DNA of 64,000 nt, from positions 142,432 through 206,431 of the forward strand of contig NZ_LN651328.1 in assembly GCF_000826525.2 (NCBI RefSeq), written 5' to 3'. The translations under genes and the position numbers were made by a program. Shown piece by piece: positions 26,955 through 34,857 of the stretch. Below the pieces are notes generated by a model. The model was not told the DNA's origin. It did not search any database and worked only from the letters and a program-made list of their open reading frames with translations. Origin of the DNA: Mobilicoccus massiliensis. GTDB lineage: Bacteria > Actinomycetota > Actinomycetes > Actinomycetales > Dermatophilaceae. The first letter of the stretch is position 1; each line of letters starts with the position of its first letter.

Positions 26955-27787
26955 GGGCCCACCTCGCGCATGACCTCGGCGAGGACTCCGGGATCCACGT
27001 CCGAGCAGTTCTCCGGGCCGGGGAACGCGCCCGCGGCGACCTGCGCCGACAGCTCCCGCAGGGCGTCGACCGCGTCGTCGCCGAGGTTTGCGAATCGGCG
27101 CGTGTGCTTGGGCACGTGGGCGTCGAACAGGCCCAGCACGTCGTGCCAGACCTGCACCTCACCCGAGCAGTGCGCTCCGGCGCCGATGCCGATCGTCGGG
27201 ATCGAGAGCAACTCGGTGATCTCACGCGCGAGCGAGGCCGGCACGAGCTCGAGCACGATCGCCCAGGCCCCGGCGTCCTGCAAGGCCAACGCGTCGCGCA
27301 CGAGCGCTCGGGCCGCGGCGGCGTCGCGCCCCTGCACCCGCACGCCGATCTGATGCTGCGACTGCGGCGTGAAGCCGAGGTGTCCCATGACCGGCACACC
27401 CGACTCGACGAGCAGCCGGACAGTGCGCGCCACCGTGCGTCCGCCCTCGAGTTTGACCGAGCCGCAACCGCCTTCGCCCATGATGCGCCGGGCGGCGTGG
27501 ACGGCGTCCCGCCTCGTCGCGTAGCTGAGGAACGGCAGGTCGCCCACGACGAGCGGCGTCTCGCAACCGCGCACGACGGCCTGGGAGTGGTGGACGATGT
27601 CGTCGACCGCTACCGGCAGCGTCGAGTCGTGCCCCTGCACGACCATGCCGAGGGAGTCCCCGACGAGCAGCAACGGGATGCCGGCGCGCTCGGCGATGCG
27701 GGCACTCGTGTAGTCGTAGGCCGTCACCATCGTGAACCGCGTGCCCTCGGCGTGGAGGCGAGCGATGTCTCGCAACGTCGTGCGCAT
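26951..27787 (-). CDS. panB: 3-methyl-2-oxobutanoate hydroxymethyltransferase
   Basis: First enzyme of pantothenate synthesis: adds a hydroxymethyl group from methylene-tetrahydrofolate to ketoisovalerate. 278 residues; TMVTAYDYTSARIAERAGI, LLLVGDSLGMVVQGHDSTL with the metal-binding Asp, GSVKLEGG, VMGHLGFTPQSQHQIG and the catalytic-site IGIGAGAHCSGEVQVWHDVL are all present. Start at 27787 fits a TAGGGT box 6 nt upstream and no ribosome site. First gene of the panB-panC operon, and close to the folate genes that supply its cofactor. Confidence 0.95.
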   Translation of the reverse strand: MRTTLRDIARLHAEGTRFTMVTAYDYTSARIAERAGIPLLLVGDSLGMVVQGHDSTLPVAVDDIVHHSQAVVRGCETPLVVGDLPFLSYATRRDAVHAARRIMGEGGCGSVKLEGGRTVARTVRLLVESGVPVMGHLGFTPQSQHQIGVRVQGRDAAAARALVRDALALQDAGAWAIVLELVPASLAREITELLSIPTIGIGAGAHCSGEVQVWHDVLGLFDAHVPKHTRRFANLGDDAVDALRELSAQVAAGAFPGPENCSDVDPGVLAEVMREVGP

Positions 27788-27793
27788 GGCCCC

Positions 27794-27799
27794 ACCCTA
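27794..27799 (-). promoter_or_regulatory. -10 box, probable leaderless panB transcript
   Basis: TAGGGT on the minus strand ends 6 nt before the panB ATG; no Shine-Dalgarno. Confidence 0.45.
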
Positions 27800-27825
27800 G
27801 GTGCCGCTGCGCGTGCGGAGCCGGT

Positions 27826-28698
27826 TCAGCGGCCTCGCTGGCAGTGCTCGCACCAGTAGAGGTAGCGCCCGGCGATCTTCTGCGTGCGGATCGGGGTGCC
27901 GCATTCGCGGCAGGCCTCGCCGGTGCGCTTGTAGACGTGGAACCGGCGCTCGAAGTGCTCACCGAGGCCGTCGCCGGTGAGCCCGGCCGTGTACTCCTCG
28001 ACCGCCTGCGGGGAGCGCGCGATCCAGTCGAGGGCGTCGTCGACCTGGTCGCGCATCGTGAGGATCTGCCCGAAGGCGACGCCGAGCGGCAGCAGCAGCT
28101 CGAGATCGGCCCAGATGCCCTCCCACGCCTCGCGACTCAGCTCCTTGCCCGGGGTGAGAGGGTCGACGCGGCCGCGATGGAGGATCTCGCAGCGGTACAC
28201 GTTGCCGACGCCTGCGACCACCGCCTGATCCATGAGCAGCTCGGCGACGGGCTTGCCGCTGCGACGGATACGCGCCCACGCGCGTTCGGGGTCGGCGTCG
28301 TCGCGCAGAGGGTCGGGGCCGAGGCGGGCGAGCACCGCGTCGCGGTCCTCCGGGGTGATGAGGGCACAGAGGTTGGGTCCACGCAGGTCGGCGACGTGCT
28401 CGTCGTCGCGGACGCGCAGCCGCACCGCCCCACGAACCGGAACATCCCCGTCACCGTGGTCGTGCGGCAGCACCGAGAACGCGCCGATGAGCCCGAGGTG
28501 GACGTGGACGATCCGATCGTCGTCGAAGTGGAGGAACAGGTGCTTGCCCGCCGCCTCCGAGGCGACGTACGTCGTGCCGTCGAGCAGCGCTGCCGCCTCC
28601 GCGAACCGGCCCTGCGGACTACTCACCCGCACACGCCGGCCCGCGAACGCGCGCTCGAGCCGCCGGGCCTGGGCGTGGATCGTGTGACCTTCGGGCAC
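27826..28698 (-). CDS. Nei/Fpg-family DNA glycosylase (endonuclease VIII-like)
   Basis: Base-excision repair glycosylase/AP lyase of 290 residues. The mature N-terminus PEGHTIHAQARRLE carries the catalytic proline and glutamate; an H2TH region (DQAVVAGVGNVYRCEILH) and a C-terminal zinc finger (CRECGTPIRTQKIAGRYLYW, then CEHC) complete the fold. This pattern is the Nei2 group that removes oxidised pyrimidines. GTG start 2 bp after the ku stop, so it is cotranscribed with ku; pairing an oxidative-lesion glycosylase with NHEJ suits repair of dirty DNA ends (inference). Confidence 0.9.
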   Translation of the reverse strand: MPEGHTIHAQARRLERAFAGRRVRVSSPQGRFAEAAALLDGTTYVASEAAGKHLFLHFDDDRIVHVHLGLIGAFSVLPHDHGDGDVPVRGAVRLRVRDDEHVADLRGPNLCALITPEDRDAVLARLGPDPLRDDADPERAWARIRRSGKPVAELLMDQAVVAGVGNVYRCEILHRGRVDPLTPGKELSREAWEGIWADLELLLPLGVAFGQILTMRDQVDDALDWIARSPQAVEEYTAGLTGDGLGEHFERRFHVYKRTGEACRECGTPIRTQKIAGRYLYWCEHCQRGR

Positions 28699-28700
28699 CC

Positions 28701-29759
28701 TCAGCCGGCCTTGCGATCCTGCTCGCCGGATTTCTCGGCCGACGTCGTCTTCTTCGCCGTCGCCTTCTTCGCGGTCGTCTTCGCCGTCGACTTCGCAGCC
28801 GTGGACTTCGCAGCCGTCGACTTCTTGGCCGTGGACTTCTCGCCGGTCGACTTCGCCGCGGTCTTCTTCGCCGTCGACTTCCTCGAGCTCGTCTTCTTCG
28901 CGCCAGTGTTCTCGGTCTTCTCGTCCTCGGCGTCGGATTCGGCGTCGGTGTCGGTCGTCTTCGCCTTGCTGCCCGAGCCGCCGCGGCCGGCCTTGGCGCG
29001 TTCGACCGACTTCTGCAGGGCGGCGAGCAGGTCGACGACCTGGCCGCCCTCCTCCTCGGCCTCGGGGGCGGCGACGACCTCGGCGCCCTCGATCTTGCGG
29101 TTGACGAGCTCCTGAACCGCAGCGGCGTAGTCGTCCTCGTACTCCTCGGGCTCGAAGTCGCCGGAGAGGGACTCCACGAGCAGGTGCGCCATCTGCACCT
29201 CCTTGTCGCTCGGAGCCGGCACGTCGTCGAGCACCCCGAACTCCGCGGTGCGGATCTCGTCGGGCCACAGCATCGTCTGGCAGACGATCACGTCCTCGTG
29301 GACGCGCAGCACCGCCATCGTCGAGCGGGCACGCACCGCGATCGTCGCGACCGCCACCCGGTCGGTGTCGCGCAGCGCCTCCCGCAGCAGCGCGTACGCC
29401 TTGACGGCATTGGCGTCGGGCTCGAGGTAGTAGCTCTTGTCGAGGAGCATCGGGTCGATCTGATCGACCGGCACGAACTTCTCGACGCTGATCTCCTTGC
29501 TGCTGCGGCTGGGCAGGGAGGCGAGTTCCTCCGCGGTGAGGACGACCATGCGGCCGTCCTCGGTCTCGTAGCCCTTCGTGATCTGGGCGTACGGCACCTC
29601 TTCACCGTCGGCCTCCGCGACGCGCTTGTACCGGATGCGCGACCCGTCGCTCTCACGCACCTGCCGAAACTGGATGTCGTGGTTCTCCGTCGCCGAGTAC
29701 AGCCGCACCGGCACGGTGACGAGGCCGAACGAGACCGCGCCCTTCCAGATCGCACGCAT
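28701..29759 (-). CDS. ku: Non-homologous end-joining protein Ku
   Basis: Homodimeric DNA-end-binding protein that recruits LigD. 352 residues: Ku core from MRAIWKGAVSFGLVTVPVRL through YYLEPDANAVKAYALLREAL, followed by the minimal C-terminal domain and then a ~100-residue Lys/Thr/Ser/Ala-rich tail (AKKSTAAKSTAAKSTAKTTA) similar to those that let actinobacterial Ku bind and slide on DNA. GGGAGG lies before the ATG. Its promoter shares a 530-bp interval with the divergent ligD genes, filled by palindromic repeats. Confidence 0.95.
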   Translation of the reverse strand: MRAIWKGAVSFGLVTVPVRLYSATENHDIQFRQVRESDGSRIRYKRVAEADGEEVPYAQITKGYETEDGRMVVLTAEELASLPSRSSKEISVEKFVPVDQIDPMLLDKSYYLEPDANAVKAYALLREALRDTDRVAVATIAVRARSTMAVLRVHEDVIVCQTMLWPDEIRTAEFGVLDDVPAPSDKEVQMAHLLVESLSGDFEPEEYEDDYAAAVQELVNRKIEGAEVVAAPEAEEEGGQVVDLLAALQKSVERAKAGRGGSGSKAKTTDTDAESDAEDEKTENTGAKKTSSRKSTAKKTAAKSTGEKSTAKKSTAAKSTAAKSTAKTTAKKATAKKTTSAEKSGEQDRKAG

Positions 29760-29825
29760 GGCTACCTCCCTGAGCTGGGATCTCAGCATCCCCCACGCCC
29801 CGCCACCCCGCCAACCGCCACACCA

Positions 29826-30236
29826 CTCGAACAGGCGTTTCCACCCCGACCACACAGCTCGAACAGGCATTTTCACCACGCCAGGACCGCGAAACAGGCG
29901 TTTTCACCACGCCCGAATCGGTCGAACCGCCTGTCTCACCGTCAGAAGGCACCTCAAACAGGCACTTTCACCACCCTCGCCGCGGCCGAACCACCTCCGC
30001 GCGCGTCCAAACCGCCTGCCTCACCGTCAGAAAGGCACCTCACACAGGCGCTTTCACCGGCCCCCACGTGGGCCCAGCCGCTTTCGCGCGCGCCCAAACG
30101 GCCTGTCCGAGCCGAAAGGGACCTCAAACAGGCGCTTTCACCGCCCTCGTTCACCACCCTCGCCCAGGCCCCGCCGCCACCGCGCGCGACCAAACCGCCT
30201 GTCCGAGCCGGGAAGGGGCTCAAACAGGCGGTTCCA
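29826..30236. repeat. Array of AAACAGGCGCTTTCACC palindromic repeats between ku and ligD
   Basis: Seven direct copies of a CTCRAACAGGCRYTTTCACC-like unit (ACAGGC at about 29831, 29863, 29894, 29959, 30043, 30129 and 30222). From the fourth on, each is preceded by an inverted partner AAACCGCCTGTC (about 29934, 30010, 30096, 30190), so four units can fold into hairpins. Spacing is irregular (31, 31, 65, ~85 bp). It fills the divergent ku/ligD promoter region; no gene is present. One more half-unit lies at 50298. Confidence 0.88.
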
Positions 30237-30292
30237 TCCGGGTCCGGGCCGGTGGACGCGCCCGTCTCGGCGGGATCGGGTGAAGATGGGGC

Positions 30293-31381
30293 ATGCGCCC
30301 GATGCTCGCCACCCACGCCGATGCCGTTCCGCGCGGTCCGGAATGGGCGCACGAGGTCAAGTGGGACGGGTGGCGGATCATCGCCGAGATCACCGGTGGG
30401 CAGCTGCGCCTGTTCAGCCGGTCAGAACGCGACGTCACGTCCTCGTTCCCGGAGCTGCAGGGCATCGTGCTTCCCGATCTCGTCCTCGACGGCGAGGTCG
30501 TCGCTCTCGATGAGCACGGAGTCCCGTCGCTGCACGCCTTGGCCGACCGAATCGCCGGGCCCGTCAAGGCCGGACGCGCGCGGCCGCGGCCGGTCACGGT
30601 CATGCTCTTCGACGTCCTCCGCCTCGAAGGGCAGGATCTGCTCGACGTGCCCTGGGCGCAGCGTCGCGAACTGCTCGAGGCGCTCGCGCCCAGCCTGGAC
30701 CACGAACGCTGGGCGGTTCCCGACGTGTACGACGACGGAGAACTGCTCTTGGAGGTCACTGCGCAGAACGGCCTCGAGGGCGTCGTCAGCAAACGACGCG
30801 ACTCCCTGTACCTCCCCGGTCAACGCAGCCGCGCCTGGCTCAAACGCCCCCACCGGCGCACCCGCAGCGTCGTCGTCGGCGGCTGGCGGTACGAGACGAA
30901 CGGCCGCGACCGGCTCGGGGCCGTACTCGTCGGAGCCCCGCAGGCAGACGGGCGGCTCCGACTTCTCGGTCGGGTCGGCGCAGGCCTCGCGGGTGAGGCG
31001 GGAGGCCACCTGCGCGAACAACTCGCCGACCTCACGTGTGACGACTGTCCCTTCGACGACGTTCCGCGCGAGGACGCCACCGGCGCGATCTGGGTGCGGC
31101 CGGAGGTCGTCATCGACGTCGAGAGCCTCGGGTTCGCCGCACATGGCCGGCTGCGTCAGCCGGCCTACCGTGGGCTTCGCCCCGACCTCACCGCCGCCGA
31201 CGTCCCCGTCGAGGACCCCGCCGACCTCGAGAGGGACGTCGACGCCGGCGCATCGCCCGCTCCTCGTCCGGCCGGCGACGAATCCACACCCGAAGAATCC
31301 ACACCCGGCGAACGCGCCCACGACGACAGCACCGAGAACAGCCCTGCCCGCGCCGAACAGGAGATCCGTGATGGCCGATGA
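30293..31381 (+). CDS. ATP-dependent DNA ligase, LigD ligase part
   Basis: Seals double-strand breaks in NHEJ. 362 residues: nucleotidyltransferase motif with adenylated lysine K23 (WAHEVKWDGWRII), motif III LDGEVVALDEHG, LEGVVSKRRDSLY and WLKRPHRRTRSVVVGGW (motifs IV-V), then an OB fold. A ~50-residue disordered acidic tail follows (STPEESTPGERAHDDSTENS). In mycobacteria this domain is fused to polymerase and phosphoesterase domains; here it is a separate gene overlapping the polymerase gene by 11 bp. No clear ribosome site; ATG directly follows GAAGATGGGGC. Confidence 0.92.
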   Translation: MRPMLATHADAVPRGPEWAHEVKWDGWRIIAEITGGQLRLFSRSERDVTSSFPELQGIVLPDLVLDGEVVALDEHGVPSLHALADRIAGPVKAGRARPRPVTVMLFDVLRLEGQDLLDVPWAQRRELLEALAPSLDHERWAVPDVYDDGELLLEVTAQNGLEGVVSKRRDSLYLPGQRSRAWLKRPHRRTRSVVVGGWRYETNGRDRLGAVLVGAPQADGRLRLLGRVGAGLAGEAGGHLREQLADLTCDDCPFDDVPREDATGAIWVRPEVVIDVESLGFAAHGRLRQPAYRGLRPDLTAADVPVEDPADLERDVDAGASPAPRPAGDESTPEESTPGERAHDDSTENSPARAEQEIRDGR

Positions 31382-32315
31382 CCGCACCCGGGTTCGCGTC
31401 GAGGTCGACGGGCGCGTGCTGCAGCTCACCAGCCTCGAGAAGGTGATGTTCCCGGGCACGGGGACGACGAAGGCCGAGGTCCTCTCCTACTACCAGGAGG
31501 TGGCGCCGGTCCTCGTGCCGCAGCTGCGCGATCGCCCGTGTACGCGGTTGCGTTTTCCGCACGGCGTCTCGGGCGAGTCGTTCTTCGAGAAGAACCTGCC
31601 CGCCGGAGCGCCGAGTTGGATCCGGCGCGTCACGCTCGTCTCCCCGCATTCACGTCGCGCCGACGAGCTCGTCACCTATCCACTCATCGACGACGTCGCC
31701 GGGCTCACCTGGCTCGGGCAGCTCGGCGCGTTGGAACTCCACGTGCCGCAGTGGCGCATCGTCGACGACGGCACGACCGACGATCACGACACCGCGCGGT
31801 CGCGCCAGGCCGATGCGGACCGGCTGGTCGTCGACCTCGACCCCGGTGCTCCGGCGGGACTGCACGAGTGCGCGCAGGTGGCGCTGCTCGTCCGCGACGT
31901 GCTCGCCGGTGCCGGTCTCACCGACCTCGTGCCGGTGACCTCGGGCAGCAAGGGCCTTCAGCTCTACGCGATGCTCCCGGCACCGACTCCGTCGGCCCAG
32001 ACCCGGGAGATGGCCAAGACCCTCGCCGAGCACCTCGCCGCCGAACGTCCCGACCTCGTGCTCTCGACGATGGCCAAGCAGGCCCGCGGCGGCAAGGTGT
32101 TCCTCGACTGGAGCCAGAACGTCGCGGCCAAGACGACGATCTGCCCCTATTCACTGCGAGGCAAGAACGATTCGCCCTTCGTCGCCGCACCGCGCACCTG
32201 GGCCGAGATCGAGGAGGGCGCAAGCGATCCCGTGGCCCTCGACCAACTCACCCCGCGCGAGGTGCTCGACCGTCTCGAAAGCGACGGCGATCTCATGACG
32301 GACGTATCCGGCTAG
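31371..32315 (+). CDS. LigD polymerase domain protein (AEP/primase-like)
   Basis: Archaeo-eukaryotic primase-type polymerase that fills gaps at broken ends during NHEJ. 314 residues, covering the whole LigD-POL domain: LTSLEKVMFPGTGTTKAEVL at the N-terminus, FEKNLPAGAPSWI, catalytic Asp pair in RLVVDLDPGAP, PVTSGSKGLQLYAML, and FLDWSQN followed by TTICPYSLRG. No phosphoesterase domain is attached or found nearby. ATG within the ligase gene's last codons, so the two are translated together. Together with ku this is a complete two-component NHEJ machine with LigD split in two. Confidence 0.94.
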   Translation: MADDRTRVRVEVDGRVLQLTSLEKVMFPGTGTTKAEVLSYYQEVAPVLVPQLRDRPCTRLRFPHGVSGESFFEKNLPAGAPSWIRRVTLVSPHSRRADELVTYPLIDDVAGLTWLGQLGALELHVPQWRIVDDGTTDDHDTARSRQADADRLVVDLDPGAPAGLHECAQVALLVRDVLAGAGLTDLVPVTSGSKGLQLYAMLPAPTPSAQTREMAKTLAEHLAAERPDLVLSTMAKQARGGKVFLDWSQNVAAKTTICPYSLRGKNDSPFVAAPRTWAEIEEGASDPVALDQLTPREVLDRLESDGDLMTDVSG

Positions 32316-32328
32316 CGTTCGGCCGTGT

Positions 32329-33006
32329 TCAGGCCGAGAGCGCATTCTTGCGGTTGCGCGGGCAACGCGCGCAGGTGATGGCACCCGGAAGGGCGAAGAG
32401 AAAACAGCAGGATTCCCGGAGCCCGAGGCGGCTCGGTTCGCCCAGGACCGACGTGCGCGCCGAATCCAGGGTTGCGGCCCACGTGTCGCGCACCAGACCG
32501 AATCGCTGTTTGCTGCTCATCTTCACACCGGGCGAATAGGACTCCGCAAAGCGCATCGCGTGCGCTTCGTAGGCCTTACGAGCTTCGATCAGCCTCATTT
32601 GTGGATGTGTCACGCGTTTGATCGAATCGCCGCCGAGCGATTCGGCGACGGGATAACGCTCGAGATCGTCGAGGTCGAATCGCAACGCCGCCGGGGAGAC
32701 GTCGGGGATCCAGTCACGCAACACCGCTGCGTAGGCAGCAGGCACCGCGACCACCTGGAGGTACCAGCCGAACACGAACGCGGCGCCCACCTGAGGGGGC
32801 GCCGCGCAGTGGTACCGACGTTCCTGAGCCCGGCCGACCTCGTCGCGCCATGCGGCGGTCGGGTCGTCGCCGGCCTCCTGGGCCTCGAGGATCTGCTGAC
32901 ACGACCACGGCAACGGACTCCCCCAGCCCTCGGCGACGACGTCGACGTACCCGATGTGGGCGGTGATGTCGGAGGCGAGGGCGGCGAGGTCGGGGGGCGT
33001 GGTCAT
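32329..33006 (-). CDS. FhuF-like (2Fe-2S) siderophore-iron reductase family protein
   Basis: 225 residues. The C-terminal SCCFLFALPGAITCARCPR gives Cys-Cys-x10-Cys-x2-Cys, the [2Fe-2S] ligand pattern that defines FhuF proteins, which reduce ferric siderophores. The middle region resembles the FhuF/IucA-type ferric iron reductase helical fold (FAESYSPGVKMSSKQRFGLV). The ATG at 33006 is chosen because it begins the conserved part; an upstream in-frame ATG at 33087 is less likely. It converges with the ligD polymerase gene (13 bp apart). No iron box is seen in front of it. Confidence 0.8.
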   Translation of the reverse strand: MTTPPDLAALASDITAHIGYVDVVAEGWGSPLPWSCQQILEAQEAGDDPTAAWRDEVGRAQERRYHCAAPPQVGAAFVFGWYLQVVAVPAAYAAVLRDWIPDVSPAALRFDLDDLERYPVAESLGGDSIKRVTHPQMRLIEARKAYEAHAMRFAESYSPGVKMSSKQRFGLVRDTWAATLDSARTSVLGEPSRLGLRESCCFLFALPGAITCARCPRNRKNALSA

Positions 33007-33037
33007 GGCACGATCCACGATGCCACGAGGGGTCGGA

Positions 33038-33370
33038 CTACTTGCCGTGGGCCTTGTCGTAGGCGGTCTGGAGTTCACCGGAGACACGACCGCGGTCGCT
33101 CACCTTGAAGCCGTTGGCCCGGCCCCATTCGCGAACCTCGTTCAGGTCTTCGCGTCGGGCCGATGCCCCACCGCGACGCCCGGTGACCTTGCGCCCGCCC
33201 GCACGACGGGCATTTCCGACCCATTCGCTGAACGAGTCGCGTAGACGCGCCGCATTCTTCTCGGACAGGTCGATCTCGTAACTGACACCGTCGAGCGCGA
33301 ATGTGACGGTCTCCGTGGCCTCTCCACCGTCGATATCGTCGACGAGGATGACCTGGACGCGCTGGGCCAT
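33038..33370 (-). CDS. lsr2: Nucleoid-associated protein Lsr2
   Basis: H-NS-like silencer of AT-rich DNA, specific to actinobacteria. 110 residues: N-terminal oligomerisation domain MAQRVQVILVDDIDGGEA, a basic linker (GGRKVTGRRGGASARRE) and the C-terminal DNA-binding domain DLNEVREWGRANGFKVSDRG with the RGR AT-hook-like motif. GGGAGAA precedes the ATG. It is a global regulator; here it sits between the folate and NHEJ/clpC blocks, close to its usual neighbourhood near clpC in other actinobacteria. Confidence 0.96.
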   Translation of the reverse strand: MAQRVQVILVDDIDGGEATETVTFALDGVSYEIDLSEKNAARLRDSFSEWVGNARRAGGRKVTGRRGGASARREDLNEVREWGRANGFKVSDRGRVSGELQTAYDKAHGK

Positions 33371-33555
33371 GGGTGTTCTCCCGAATGTAGTGGAACGCAA
33401 AAGTCGGCGAAGTCGATCTCGCCGACCGCAGTAACACTACGACATGAAGGCCACCCACGGAAACAGAACACCAGGCAAACGAAGAATGAGTGGAGCGGGT
33501 CGGCATCCGCTCACAACGACGGCCTCCCGCGGCCGACGGGTATTCGAGTTCGACG

Positions 33556-33783
33556 TCACATCCGCCGCGACGAAGTGCCGTCCTCGACCGGTGCGGAATC
33601 GTCGAACTCGTGCGGCCGCTGAACGCTCTCGGCCCGCTGTGCATCCTGGTCGGCGAGCCAGCGCGAGTAGGCGGCCCGTTCCTTGCGGTCGCCCTCGAGG
33701 AGCAGACGCATGATCTTGTAGAAGAGGAAACCGATACCGACCGACGGAAGCAGGGCGAAGAGGACCTGCTGCAAGAGTTCCAC
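33556..33783 (-). CDS. Small single-pass membrane protein
   Basis: 75 residues with one membrane helix near the N-terminus (VLFALLPSVGIGFLFYKIM) followed by a charged, helical cytoplasmic tail (LLEGDRKERAAYSRWLADQD). The GTG at 33783 is supported by AGAGGAGG. Such short proteins are frequent in this chromosomal region in actinobacteria but I know no function. Confidence 0.7.
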   Translation of the reverse strand: MELLQQVLFALLPSVGIGFLFYKIMRLLLEGDRKERAAYSRWLADQDAQRAESVQRPHEFDDSAPVEDGTSSRRM

Positions 33784-33892
33784 GACCGTTCCTCCTCTGA
33801 ATCTCGGGATCGGCCCCCACGTTACCCGCCGGCCCCGGTCACCCCGACATCGCTCCGGGAGAACCACCCGTCGCGATCGGCGGGGCAGCTGC

Positions 33893-34771
33893 TCAGCCCG
33901 ACTCCCCCTCGGGCGACCTCAGCGTGTCGAACACGGCGTCGTCGCGCAGGTCGATGACCTCCCCGCGGCGCAGCGCAGTGGCGAGTGCGACCCGCGCGCC
34001 GTCGCGATAGGCCGGGCGCGCGTCGGGGTGCCCGCCCGCGAGCGCGGCGATGTCGGAGGCCAGCCCGGGGGCGTCCCCCGTTTCCGCAGCGCCGTGTGGG
34101 TGGGCCGCCCGCGAGGCCACGACGTCGGCGCTCGCCTGCAGGTATCCCGCAAGGACGGCGGGCGCCTGCTCGACTCCCGATTCCCGCAGGCGGGCCACCC
34201 CGACCTCGAACAGCCCGTGCAGGTGATCTCCGAGAAGGGCGATCGCGGCCGCATAGCCCGCGCGCCCCTGCTCGTCCACCCAGAACGGCTCGGCCCCCAT
34301 CTCGACGGCGAGAGCCTCGGCCACGGCACGATGTTCACCTCGCGCGGTGACCGCGGCCCGAGAAACCTGCAAACGCGCGAGATCGGAACGCGTGCCGGTG
34401 AATCGCGTGGCGGGATGAAGGGCGATGGGGAGGATATGTGGAATGTCGGCAAGGAGGCCGATTCCGAATCGCGGATGAGTGTGAAGGACGATCTGGCCCG
34501 GGCGAAACGCGTCGCGAAGCCGCTCGACCAGCGCGCAGAGTTCTCTGGCCGGTGGAGTGAGCAGCACGAGTTCACTTCTTGCGACGACGTCTTCGCATTC
34601 CCGCACCGGCGCTTGCAACAGAGCGGCGGCGCGATCACGAGAATCCTCACCGCGGCCGGAGGCGGCGACGACCCGGTGTCCGGCGGCGATCAGCGCGGCA
34701 CCGAGCACCGAGCCCACGCGTCCGCATCCCACGACGCCCACGTCGAGTCGGGCGGGGTGCTGCGACGACAT
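33893..34771 (-). CDS. DUF2520 Rossmann-fold protein (ketopantoate-reductase-like)
   Basis: 292 residues: N-terminal NAD(P)-binding motif VGVVGCGRVGSVLGAALIAAG, and a C-terminal all-helical DUF2520 domain containing HPATRFTGTRSDLARLQ and WVDEQGRAGYAAAIALLGDH. Members lie beside panC in many actinobacteria and are suspected oxidoreductases, but no reaction is proven. Here panC is 7 kb away. A TACCGT box 6 nt before the ATG suggests a leaderless transcript. The gene follows folBK in the same direction with about 85 bp between. Confidence 0.8.
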   Translation of the reverse strand: MSSQHPARLDVGVVGCGRVGSVLGAALIAAGHRVVAASGRGEDSRDRAAALLQAPVRECEDVVARSELVLLTPPARELCALVERLRDAFRPGQIVLHTHPRFGIGLLADIPHILPIALHPATRFTGTRSDLARLQVSRAAVTARGEHRAVAEALAVEMGAEPFWVDEQGRAGYAAAIALLGDHLHGLFEVGVARLRESGVEQAPAVLAGYLQASADVVASRAAHPHGAAETGDAPGLASDIAALAGGHPDARPAYRDGARVALATALRRGEVIDLRDDAVFDTLRSPEGESG

Positions 34772-34777
34772 ACCCGC

Positions 34778-34783
34778 ACGGTA
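34778..34783 (-). promoter_or_regulatory. -10 box, probable leaderless transcript of the DUF2520 gene
   Basis: TACCGT on the minus strand ends 6 nt before the ATG at 34771, with no Shine-Dalgarno. Confidence 0.45.
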
Positions 34784-34857
34784 ACCGCTCGTCTCGTTCG
34801 GGCGGACGGGGCGTGCCCGAACGACGACTCAGTCGCGGCCGGCGTCCAGAAGTGCGG

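Noticed and set aside
29826..30236. Possible CRISPR array
   Set aside because: Units are degenerate, partly inverted and irregularly spaced (31-86 bp), with no cas genes nearby.
29184..32315. 1043-codon open frame on the plus strand
   Set aside because: Its first part is antisense to ku and the repeat array and shifted against the ligase; only the last ~314 codons are real (the LigD polymerase).
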